DNA of 64,000 bases, taken from CAWKOH01 sp963851245. GTDB lineage: Bacteria; Actinomycetota; Acidimicrobiia; Acidimicrobiales; Palsa-688. The DNA is taken from assembly GCA_963851245.1 (NCBI GenBank), contig CAWKOH010000001.1, forward strand, positions 310,001 through 374,000, read 5' to 3'. Positions 35,235 to 42,396 of the stretch are shown one piece after another. The translations under genes were made by a program, and so were the position numbers. How positions within the stretch are numbered: position 1 is the stretch's first letter; the number at the start of each line of letters is the position of its first letter. The notes under the pieces are model-generated. The model worked only from the letters and a program-made list of their open reading frames with translations, had not been told where the DNA came from and did no database searches.

Positions 35235-35948
35235 TCAGCGGTTGACCGCCGACAAACCGCCGTCCACGTAGATGACCTGGCCCGAGATGTAGGAGGCCTG
35301 GTCGGACACCAGAAACGCCACCGCGTTGGCGATGTCGTCGGGCGTGCCAACGCGGCGAAGGGGTACGAGGGCGGCCCGCTGCGCCATGCGCTCACCTTCG
35401 TAGGCGGGGGCAGTGCCTTCGGTCAGCATCGACCCCGGTCCGATGGCATTCACCCGGATGCCGCTCGGGCCGAGCTCCTGGGCCAGCTGTCGGGTCAACG
35501 CCTCCACCGCGGACTTCGTGATGGGATACACCTCGACGCCGGTGGCAGCCATGGCCGCCGCCAGTGACGACAGGCTCACGATCGCTCCTCCACCCGAGGT
35601 GATCATGCCGGGGGCGAAGCTCCGGCAGCAGTTGAGGGTACCCATGAAGTTGACGGCAATGACCCGATCGACGTCCGCATCCGAGGCGTCAAGGATGGAG
35701 CCGTAGGTCCAAATGCCGGCGTTGTTGACCAATACGTCGACCGGTCCGACCGATGCAGCCAGGTCCCGCACCGCGTCCCGGTTGGCAACATCGCACCTGC
35801 GACTGCTCCCGCCCACTGCCGCGGCGGTGGCCGCCGCCGCGTCGCCATCTATGTCGACGGCCACGATCGAGTGCCCATCGCCTGACAGCCGGACGGCGAT
35901 GGCCCGGCCCAGGCCGCGGCCGGCACCGGTCACCAACGCCACACTCAT
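35235..35948 (-). CDS. SDR family oxidoreductase (FabG-like)
   Basis: A 237-residue classical SDR with TGAGRGLG near 7-14, NNAGIWTYG near 81, SLSSLAAAM near 131 and catalytic YPITK near 147. The C-terminal SDQASYISGQVIYVDGG is the standard FabG ending. The ATG at 35948 follows GGGGAGGAAC; a longer start would cross the divergent gene. It is probably an NAD(P)-dependent 3-hydroxyacyl or hydroxy-ring dehydrogenase. It is divergent from the NTF2-like gene at 36085. Confidence 0.92.
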   Translation of the reverse strand: MSVALVTGAGRGLGRAIAVRLSGDGHSIVAVDIDGDAAAATAAAVGGSSRRCDVANRDAVRDLAASVGPVDVLVNNAGIWTYGSILDASDADVDRVIAVNFMGTLNCCRSFAPGMITSGGGAIVSLSSLAAAMAATGVEVYPITKSAVEALTRQLAQELGPSGIRVNAIGPGSMLTEGTAPAYEGERMAQRAALVPLRRVGTPDDIANAVAFLVSDQASYISGQVIYVDGGLSAVNR

Positions 35949-36044
35949 CAGGTTCCTCCCCCACTCATGGCGGGCGGTATCCCACCACGCCACCGTTGCC
36001 GGTGTCAAGAGCGCCGTTGAGACGCCCACCCTCAGTTGGTAACT

Positions 36045-36058
36045 TGACGAGGTCGTCA
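36045..36058. promoter_or_regulatory. Candidate operator, 14-bp motif (fully palindromic half-sites)
   Basis: TGACGAGGTCGTCA has identical inverted half-sites around four central bases. It sits between the divergent SDR (35948) and the NTF2-like gene (36085). The right half differs from the usual TGTCT. Confidence 0.5.
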
Positions 36059-36084
36059 ACGGCTCGATCCGGGGGTACAAACCG

Positions 36085-36516
36085 ATGAGCGACTTCGATG
36101 CCGAAGCTGCCCTGCGCCGCCTGGTCGACGAAGCCGATGTATCGCAGGTCATCCTTCGCTACGCCGACGGCGTGGACCGACGCCGGTTCGACCAGGTCTG
36201 GGAGTGTTTCGCGCCTGACGCCTATGTGGCGGGCAGCAGCTTCTCGGGGCCCCTCGGTGAGTACCTGCCGAGGCTTCTGGAAGGGGTTCAGTCGTTTGGC
36301 GCCACGCAGCACTTCATGGGGAATCAGCTGAGAACCGTGGACGGAGACCGGGCCCACACAGAGACCTACGCCGTGGCCCGCCACTTCCGGGATCAGGCTG
36401 GTGAGGATGAGGTCCTGGTCATGGGGGTCCGCTACGTCGATGATCTCATCCGGCTACCGGATGGGCGGTGGGTCATCTCCGGGCGGGAGGCCACCGCCAT
36501 GTGGCGGCGATCGTAA
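36085..36516 (+). CDS. NTF2-like (SnoaL_4-type) protein
   Basis: A 143-residue cone-shaped NTF2-fold protein with VSQVILRYADGVDRRRFDQVWECFAPDAYV near 19-48, TQHFMGN near 74 and VRYVDDLIRLPDGRWVISGREA near 114-135. The family includes ketosteroid isomerases, dehydratases and cyclases, often with a catalytic Asp/His. It is one of four such proteins in the window. The stop is 10 bp from the convergent enoyl-CoA hydratase. Confidence 0.85.
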   Translation: MSDFDAEAALRRLVDEADVSQVILRYADGVDRRRFDQVWECFAPDAYVAGSSFSGPLGEYLPRLLEGVQSFGATQHFMGNQLRTVDGDRAHTETYAVARHFRDQAGEDEVLVMGVRYVDDLIRLPDGRWVISGREATAMWRRS

Positions 36517-36526
36517 GGGTCCCTCC

Positions 36527-37354
36527 TCAGCCGGCCGGCTGGACTGGAGGCGCGGCATGCTTGGACATCTTCCACGCCGGCGGCCGCCGCTCCAGGAACG
36601 ATGTGATGCCCTCCCGTCCATCCGGCTGCGATGCGAACCAGAGGAACGCCTGGCGCTCGATGGCGCGAGCCCCCACCCGGTCCGGGCTGGCCAGCTGTTG
36701 GTAGAACATCCTCTTGGTCGCCGCGACCGAAGCCGGCGCCGTATTGGCGGCTATATCCCGCGCCACCTCCAGCGTGGCTTCGAGCACCTGGTCCGCCGGC
36801 AGAGCCCGGGTGACCAGCCCCAGGTCGGCGGCCTCGGCCCCGGTGAAGGTTCGCCCTGTCAGCAGCAATTCCAGTGCTCGCGAGCTTCCCACAGCCCGGC
36901 TCAGCAACCACAGCGAGTTCGCCTCCGGTAACAAACCTCGGCGGGTGAACGCGAACGACAGCTTGGCGTCCTCGGCCGCCAGGCGGATGTCCCACGAAAG
37001 CGGGTAAGTCAGGCCCAGACCCACGGCGGGACCGTTGATGGCCGCCAGCACCGGGGTGGCCATCTCCCACGGCGACATGTCCGAGACGGGCGGCCCCAGC
37101 TGATCCTCGGTGCCGTCACCGCGGAAGGTCGAGCCTTCGTCGTCGAGGGCGGCGCCGACGCAGAAGCCGCGGCCAGCCCCCGTCACCACAATCGCCCGGA
37201 TTTCGTCTGAGGAGTCCAGATGGGTGAAGGCGTGACCCAGCTCCCGGCCCATGCGCGGGGTGAAGGCGTTGAGCTGCTCCGGCCGGTTGAAGGTGATCAA
37301 CGCCACCGGCCCCTCGACGTCGACGAGAAGGGTCCGGTATTCGGGCAGATCCAT
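36527..37354 (-). CDS. Enoyl-CoA hydratase/isomerase family protein
   Basis: A 275-residue crotonase with GAGRGFCVGAAL near 57-68 and AAINGPAVGLGLTYPLSWD near 99-117. GRTFTGAEAADLGLV is near 163. The ATG at 37354 is chosen because the 14-bp motif sits 3 nt upstream of it; an in-frame ATG at 37372 would put the motif inside the gene. Likely role: hydration of a 2-enoyl-CoA. Confidence 0.9.
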   Translation of the reverse strand: MDLPEYRTLLVDVEGPVALITFNRPEQLNAFTPRMGRELGHAFTHLDSSDEIRAIVVTGAGRGFCVGAALDDEGSTFRGDGTEDQLGPPVSDMSPWEMATPVLAAINGPAVGLGLTYPLSWDIRLAAEDAKLSFAFTRRGLLPEANSLWLLSRAVGSSRALELLLTGRTFTGAEAADLGLVTRALPADQVLEATLEVARDIAANTAPASVAATKRMFYQQLASPDRVGARAIERQAFLWFASQPDGREGITSFLERRPPAWKMSKHAAPPVQPAG

Positions 37355-37357
37355 GCG

Positions 37358-37371
37358 AGACGGGTCTATCA
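37358..37371 (-). promoter_or_regulatory. Candidate operator, TGAYA-N4-TGTCT motif at a start codon
   Basis: On the minus strand, TGATAGACCCGTCT followed by CGC and the ATG at 37354. The geometry is identical to that at 4646-4659. Confidence 0.55.
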
Positions 37372-37410
37372 CTTTTCCGAAATGCTGCCAACCGAACCGG
37401 CGTTGGTCGC

Positions 37411-37848
37411 CTAACCCATCTGCATCAGCTCGACCCGCGTGCCATCCGGGTCGGCGAGAAAAAGTAGCCGGATCCCCTCTCCTGTGGTCCGGGTGCCTTC
37501 GATCACTCGGCCCCCAGCCTCGACCAATTGGCGTTCGGCCGCGTCGATGTCGTCCACGAGGAACGACAGATGGGTCAGGCCGAGTTGGTTGCGTGACTCC
37601 GAGGGACGCCCGTGGGTGCCGGGAGACGCGTAATGGAGAAGCTCGATGGCCAGCCCCTCCCGCCGGATGAACTGTGACGTCAGGACGACATCGCGGGGCA
37701 CCTCCAGGGTGTCAGCGAACTCATTGCCTATGGGATGGGTCTCGGCCGCCGAGAATCCCAGTCCGTCGCAATAGAAACGCAACGAGGTTCCCAGGTCCGA
37801 TACGCAGATCCCGACGTGCGAGAAGCTCGAGCCCGCTAGTTCAACCAT
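37411..37848 (-). CDS. VOC family protein (glyoxalase/methylmalonyl-CoA epimerase-like)
   Basis: A 145-residue vicinal-oxygen-chelate protein. The paired beta-alpha-beta-beta-beta units start at SFSHVGICVSDLGTSLRFYCDGLGF (8-32) and LTHLSFLVDDIDAAERQLVEAG (90-111). The C-terminal FLADPDGTRVELMQMG holds the last metal ligand Glu. Possible metal ligands are His10, His92 and Glu141. The family includes epimerases, ring-cleaving dioxygenases and lyases. Confidence 0.9.
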   Translation of the reverse strand: MVELAGSSFSHVGICVSDLGTSLRFYCDGLGFSAAETHPIGNEFADTLEVPRDVVLTSQFIRREGLAIELLHYASPGTHGRPSESRNQLGLTHLSFLVDDIDAAERQLVEAGGRVIEGTRTTGEGIRLLFLADPDGTRVELMQMG

Positions 37849-37908
37849 GATTCTCGACCCCCTTTGTCCGGTCGATACTACCTAGCGGCGTTCCCGGGTC
37901 GCCGGACG

Positions 37909-37922
37909 CGACAGACTGGTCG
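37909..37922. promoter_or_regulatory. Weak match to the 14-bp motif
   Basis: CGACAGACTGGTCG keeps only the GAC-N8-GTC-type core in the gap between the divergent VOC and NTF2-like genes. It is listed because the position fits the pattern. Confidence 0.25.
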
Positions 37923-37953
37923 AAGTCCGTCGTTGCTATAGGGAGGGTGCAAG

Positions 37954-38403
37954 ATGATGTCATTGCAGGAGATCTCCGACCGGCTGGAGATCCAGGAGTT
38001 GCTGATCAGTTACAGCCACTGCGTCGACACCCACGACTGGGAGGGCTGGGAGAAGGTGTTCACCGGCGACGCCATCATCGACTACACCGAGATGGGCGGA
38101 CCCCGGGGCAACGTGAAGGAGACCCGGGCCTTTCTCGAGTCCACCATGCCCATGTTCTCGAGCACCCAGCACATGCTCGGCAACACTGTGCTCGAGTTCG
38201 ACGGTGACGAAGCCCGGGCTCGCACCATCTGCCACAACCCGATGGTCCTCGACCGGGATGGCAAACCGCACATTTTCGTATGCGGGCTGTGGTACCGCGA
38301 CGTGCTGGTCCGAACCCCCGAAGGGTGGCGGATCAAGGACCGCTACGAGGAACGTTCATTTATCGACAACCTGCCCCCGGGATTGCCAGGCGGCTCCGAA
38401 TGA
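37954..38403 (+). CDS. NTF2-like (SnoaL_4-type) protein
   Basis: A 149-residue NTF2-fold protein with LEIQELLISYSHCVDTHDWEGWEKVF near 10-36, a TQHMLGNTVLEFDGDEARARTIC segment and CGLWYRDVLVRTPEGWRIKDRYEERSF at the end. The ribosome site AGGGAGGGTG precedes tandem ATG codons at 37954 and 37957. The function could be isomerisation or dehydration of a pathway intermediate. It precedes the broken amidohydrolase. Confidence 0.87.
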   Translation: MMSLQEISDRLEIQELLISYSHCVDTHDWEGWEKVFTGDAIIDYTEMGGPRGNVKETRAFLESTMPMFSSTQHMLGNTVLEFDGDEARARTICHNPMVLDRDGKPHIFVCGLWYRDVLVRTPEGWRIKDRYEERSFIDNLPPGLPGGSE

Positions 38404-38415
38404 GTGTTTGGCCCC

Positions 38416-38445
38416 TTGAGCCGGCCGCTGGGACACAGTTATCAT
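38416..38445 (+). promoter_or_regulatory. Predicted promoter upstream of the broken amidohydrolase
   Basis: TTGAGC (38416-38421) and TATCAT (38440-38445) are spaced 18 bp. Transcription would start near 38452. It uses the same -10 as at 391 and 14123, and the same -35 as at 14146. Confidence 0.45.
38431..38444 (-). promoter_or_regulatory. Candidate operator, TGAYA-N4-TGTCT motif
   Basis: On the minus strand, TGATAACTGTGTCC. It overlaps the predicted -10 and shares the run GTTATCATGTTT with the site upstream of 441. Confidence 0.6.
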
Positions 38446-39717
38446 GTTTTGCCAGCCTGATGATGTCACCTACAGCGAAGCGGGGGAACCATGGGTAGCG
38501 CGAACTGAGTACGACCTGAACTGGATCACCTCGGTTGACGACCACATCGTCGAACCACCCCACGTCTGGCGGGACCGCGTCCCGTCCAAGTACAAGGACA
38601 TTGCGCCCCGGGTCATCACCGACGACAACGGTCGGGAGGTATGGGCCTACGAGGACATCCGCCAAGAGAGGGAGGACTCGGCGCCAGCGCCGGCCGCCGC
38701 CCGGAGGACATCACCCCCGTAGGCTTCCCCTACTCCGAGATGCGGCCCGGGTGCTACGACCCGAAGGCCCGCTTACTCGACATGAACGACGCGGGCATCC
38801 TGGCTTCGGTCAACTTCCCGTCGTTCCCGCGCTTCTGCGGCCAGACCTTCGCGGAGGCCAAGGACAAGGATCTGGCCCTGATATGCGTCCAGGCCTACAA
38901 CGACTGGATGATCGACGAATGGTGCGCCACCGATCGGGGCCGGTATGTACCTCTCGCCATCATCCCTCTCTGGGACCCGGCCCTGGCGGCCCGGGAGCTC
39001 GAGCGCGTGTACGCAAAGGGCTGCCGGTCCTTCTGCTTCTGCGAGAACTTCGAGCCTCTGGGCATCCCCACCATCCACACCGGGCACTGGGACCCCGTGC
39101 TGCGCACGGCCAACGAGCTGAAAATGGTTCTCTCGATCCACATCGGCTCGTCCTCCACCTTCCACCGGATCTCCAAGGACTCACCGTTCATGGCCAACTT
39201 CTCGCTCGGCTTGATCCGGCCGGCGGGCTGCCTCATGGACTGGATCTTCAGCGGGCTCTTCGACAAGTACCCGAACCTCAAGATCGCCCTGTCCGAAGGT
39301 TGGGTCGGCTGGATCCCGTGGGTTCTGCAGCGGGCCCAACAGGTCTACGACACCCAGCGCCATTGGGTGGCCAAGGGGCAGGCCCTGGGCAACGTGGGGC
39401 CGGTCCAGCACTACGACACGCAGATCAACACCGACAAGATCGACGTGTGGCGTGACTACCGGGAGCACTTCTACGGCTGCTTCATCGACGACCTGGTCGG
39501 GCTGCGCCTGATCGACCTGGTCGGCGAGGACAACTGCATGATCGAATCCGACTACCCGCACTCGGACTCGACCTGGCCCCACTCCCTGAAGCTGGCCCGC
39601 GAGCACCTGGACCAGGCCGGTATCTCGCCGGCGGTGCAGTACAAGATCCTCCGGGGCAACGCCGAGAGGCTGTATCAGTTCAAGGCGGCTGAACCGCCCG
39701 ACATCGTCCGGCCCTAG
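38444..39717 (+). pseudogene. Amidohydrolase family 2, frameshifted
   Basis: A relative of the intact gene at 22745-23968. One frame carries NWITSVDDHIVEPPHVWRDR up to VWAYEDIRQE near 38668. The rest (GLGASAGRRPEDITP, FPSFPRFCGQTF, ESDYPHSDSTWPHS) is in another frame to 39717. One missing base at about 38668-38673 would join them. The true start is unclear. ATG 38444 overlaps the promoter -10 and has no ribosome site, while ATG 38491 has GCGGGGGAACC before it but meets a TGA after five codons, which would require a second lesion. Confidence 0.85.
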
Positions 39718-39745
39718 CGAGGGCTGGCGCCCCCAGCGGTCACTA

Positions 39746-39829
39746 TCTCGGTGCCACCTGGTGATCTCGGTGCCAATCGGGCGCCGAATTCGACGAATTT
39801 GACTCCGAGACGCTCAAGTGGCACCGAGA
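39746..39829. repeat. 84-bp quasi-palindromic repeat, copy 2
   Basis: The ends are TCTCGGTGCCAC (39746-39757) and its exact inverse GTGGCACCGAGA (39818-39829). An internal TCTCGGTGCCA also occurs at 39765. It has the same length as copy 1 at 17965-18048. Like copy 1 it lies between convergent genes. Confidence 0.75.
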
Positions 39830-39990
39830 ATGAAACGAACTGGGTGGCGCCGCAGCCCCGCCGGCAAAGCGGCAAACGGCGGTGGTGACACGGGACGAGG
39901 GCGGCCGGCGTGCGGGAAAGGCGCGCCGGCCGGTCCGCCCCCGTCATGCCGAACATGACCCCGTCGGCCACGAGCCGCCGCCCGCCGGCG

Positions 39991-40812
39991 TCAGAGAATG
40001 TTCGAGCCGGCGTCGATCGAAAGCGTGACGCCGGAGACGTAGCGAGCGTCGTCGGACGCCAGCCACGCCACCGCATTGGATATGTCCTCGGGATCGATCC
40101 ATTCGACGGGCATGGCGTTGCCGAGCCGCCACATCCGCTCCGGCGGGGTCTCCGCTATGTAGTCGGCGAAGAGCTGATTAACCGTCATGCCGGTCGGGAT
40201 CCCCGATGGGTGGATGCTGTTAACCCGGATGTTGTTGGGTCCGAGGAACCAGGCATAGGCCCGCATCAGTCCAACCAGGCCGTGCTTGGCCGCCACGTAA
40301 CCGTCCCAACCCCCGGATCCGTCGGTGTGGCCCTTCAGCCCGTTCGAGGAGCTGATGATGATGATCGAGCCGCCTGCGCCGGCCTCGACCATCTGTGGGT
40401 ACGAGACCTGCAGGGTGTTCCACGAGCCGGTGAGGATGACGTCGATGGCATCGCGCCAGCCCTCGGGAGCCCGGTCGCCCATGGTGCCGATCGGATGGAT
40501 CCCGGCGTTGGCCACGACAATCTGGCAAGGCCCGAGCTCGGCCACGCCCTCGTCGAAGGCGGTACGTAGACTGTGGAGATCTCGGACGTCGGACTGCCGG
40601 GCCACTATCCGGCGCCCGGCCTTCTCCACCAGCGCCACCGTCTCGTCCATGTCCTCCCGGGTGGCCATCGGGTAACCGACCGAATCGATCTGGGCGCATA
40701 TGTCCACGACGATGATGTCGGCCCCCTCCTCGGCCAGCCGGAGGGCGTGTGAACGCCCCTGGCCTCGCGCCGCCCCCGTTATGAACGCAACCTTTCCTTC
40801 CAGCTTGCCCAT
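39991..40812 (-). CDS. SDR family oxidoreductase, mycofactocin-coupled type
   Basis: A 273-residue SDR with TGAARGQGRSHALRLAEEGA near 12-31. It is followed by the characteristic insert ADIIVVDICAQIDSVGYPMATREDMDETVALVEKAGRRIVARQ. The catalytic region is ISSSNGLKG near 147 and YVAAK near 166. It belongs with 16446-17255 to the mycofactocin-dependent group (TIGR03971 type). The ATG at 40812 follows GGGAGGGAC. It lies directly downstream of an aldehyde dehydrogenase, so the two may oxidise an alcohol to an acid in sequence. Confidence 0.92.
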   Translation of the reverse strand: MGKLEGKVAFITGAARGQGRSHALRLAEEGADIIVVDICAQIDSVGYPMATREDMDETVALVEKAGRRIVARQSDVRDLHSLRTAFDEGVAELGPCQIVVANAGIHPIGTMGDRAPEGWRDAIDVILTGSWNTLQVSYPQMVEAGAGGSIIIISSSNGLKGHTDGSGGWDGYVAAKHGLVGLMRAYAWFLGPNNIRVNSIHPSGIPTGMTVNQLFADYIAETPPERMWRLGNAMPVEWIDPEDISNAVAWLASDDARYVSGVTLSIDAGSNIL

Positions 40813-40835
40813 CAGTCCCTCCCTTGCTTGTCGAA

Positions 40836-42320
40836 TCAACCAGGCCAGACGATGCTCTGCAGTTCGGTGTAGGCCAGCAGCCCGTACGAGCCACCGTCAC
40901 GCCCGATACCGCTCTTCTTGAACCCTCCGAAGGGCGTTTCCATGTGCCGGCCGACCGTATTGATGCCTACGTTGCCCGCCCGGATCCGGCGAGCGACCCG
41001 CATGCCCTGCGCCGTGTCCCCGGTCCAGACGTAGCTGTACAGACCGAAGTCGGTGCCGTTGGCGAGAGCGATACCCTCCTCCTCGTCGTCGAATGGCATG
41101 GCCACCACGACCGGCCCGAAGATCTCCTCCTGAACCGCCTTCATGCCCGGCCGGCAGTCGGCGATCACAGTGGGCTTCACGAAAAAACCCTGGTCTCGCG
41201 GCGCTTCCGGACCGCCGGCCACGATCGTGCCACCTTCCTCGGCGCCGGAGCGGATATAGCTGACCACCCGGTCGCGGTGGGCGCCGGTGATGACGGGGCC
41301 GACGACCGTGTCGGCTTCGGAGGGGTCACCGACGGTGACCACCCGGGCGATCGCGGCCAGCTTCTCTACCACCTGCTCGTAGACCGCCCTCTGGGCGATC
41401 AGCCTGGTCGGCGCGGTGCAGATCTGGCCGGCGTGGTAGGTGAAGGTGCTGGCGGTGCCCTCGGCGGCGGCGTCGATGTCGGCGCCTTCGAAGACCACGC
41501 TGGCGCCTTTACCCCCGAGTTCCATCAGTACCCGCTTCAGGTCGCGCCCGGCCGCCTCAGCGATGCGCAGCCCGACTTCTGTGCTGCCGGTGAAGCTGAC
41601 CATGTCGACGCTCGGCGAGACGACCAGGGCCTGTGACGCCTCGGCGCTGGAGCCCACGATCAGGTTGACCACTCCGGGCGGGAAGCCGGCTTCGTTGAAG
41701 AGCTCCACCAGCCGGATAACAGCCAGGGGATCCTGACCGGCCGGCTTGACCACCACCGTGTTGCCGGTGGCCAGGGCCGGACCCAGGGTACCCATGATGT
41801 TGTTCATGGGGACGTTATAAGCCTTGATGCAGGCCACCACTCCGACGGGCAGACGGACGGCGGCGGCGTTGAACACGCCACCGGTTGTGGTGTGAGGACC
41901 GCCACCGAGGTTCGGCACGGGCATGAAGGGAGTGTCGAGTGGTTCCAGGGCGCCCCGGGCGAAACGGCGGATGCGGGCGATGGTGCCGCCTACCTGGGCG
42001 ATCTGGGCCATGGCCAGAGTCGAGCCGGTCTCAGCTTGCACCAGAGGAACGAACTCGGCGTAGCGCTCGGTCAGCAGGTCGGCCGCCCGGTTCAGCAGGG
42101 CCGCCCTTTCCTCAGGGGTCGTCTGCGACCAGGCCGGGAAGGCTGCCGCCGCGGCATCGGCGGCCGCCTGGGCCTCTTCGGCCGAGGCTTGCGGGGCCAG
42201 GCCCACTACCTCTTCCGTCGCCGGGTTGATGATCTCGTAGGTGCCCGCCGACGCTTTGACCGGCTCACCTCCGATCCACAGGTGGTACTCCCGCTCGGCA
42301 TCGATCATGGCTGTGGCCAT
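40836..42320 (-). CDS. Aldehyde dehydrogenase family protein
   Basis: A 494-residue NAD(P)-dependent aldehyde dehydrogenase. It has the FTGSTEVG cofactor loop near 243-250, the catalytic Glu in LMELGGKGASVV near 265-276, the nucleophile Cys in YHAGQICTAPTRL near 295-307 and the C-terminal EIFGPVVVAMPF and GGFKKSGIGRDGG. The length is typical. It ends 23 bp before the SDR at 40812. It likely makes a carboxylic acid that the CoA ligases upstream can activate. Confidence 0.94.
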   Translation of the reverse strand: MATAMIDAEREYHLWIGGEPVKASAGTYEIINPATEEVVGLAPQASAEEAQAAADAAAAAFPAWSQTTPEERAALLNRAADLLTERYAEFVPLVQAETGSTLAMAQIAQVGGTIARIRRFARGALEPLDTPFMPVPNLGGGPHTTTGGVFNAAAVRLPVGVVACIKAYNVPMNNIMGTLGPALATGNTVVVKPAGQDPLAVIRLVELFNEAGFPPGVVNLIVGSSAEASQALVVSPSVDMVSFTGSTEVGLRIAEAAGRDLKRVLMELGGKGASVVFEGADIDAAAEGTASTFTYHAGQICTAPTRLIAQRAVYEQVVEKLAAIARVVTVGDPSEADTVVGPVITGAHRDRVVSYIRSGAEEGGTIVAGGPEAPRDQGFFVKPTVIADCRPGMKAVQEEIFGPVVVAMPFDDEEEGIALANGTDFGLYSYVWTGDTAQGMRVARRIRAGNVGINTVGRHMETPFGGFKKSGIGRDGGSYGLLAYTELQSIVWPG

Positions 42321-42352
42321 GGGTTTGCGCTCCTCGTTCTTGTCATGGGTTC

Positions 42353-42396
42353 GGTTCTACTTCCTGCCAGTTCACTGCGTGGTTCTACTTCAGTTC
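42353..42396. repeat. Imperfect direct repeat covering a gene's stop codon
   Basis: GGTTCTACTTC-AGTTC at 42381-42396 and GGTTCTACTTCCTGCCAGTTC at 42353-42373 are two related units. The first contains the TGA stop (42390-42392, minus strand) of the CoA ligase gene. This recalls the stop-codon repeats at 19934 and 56963. Confidence 0.6.
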
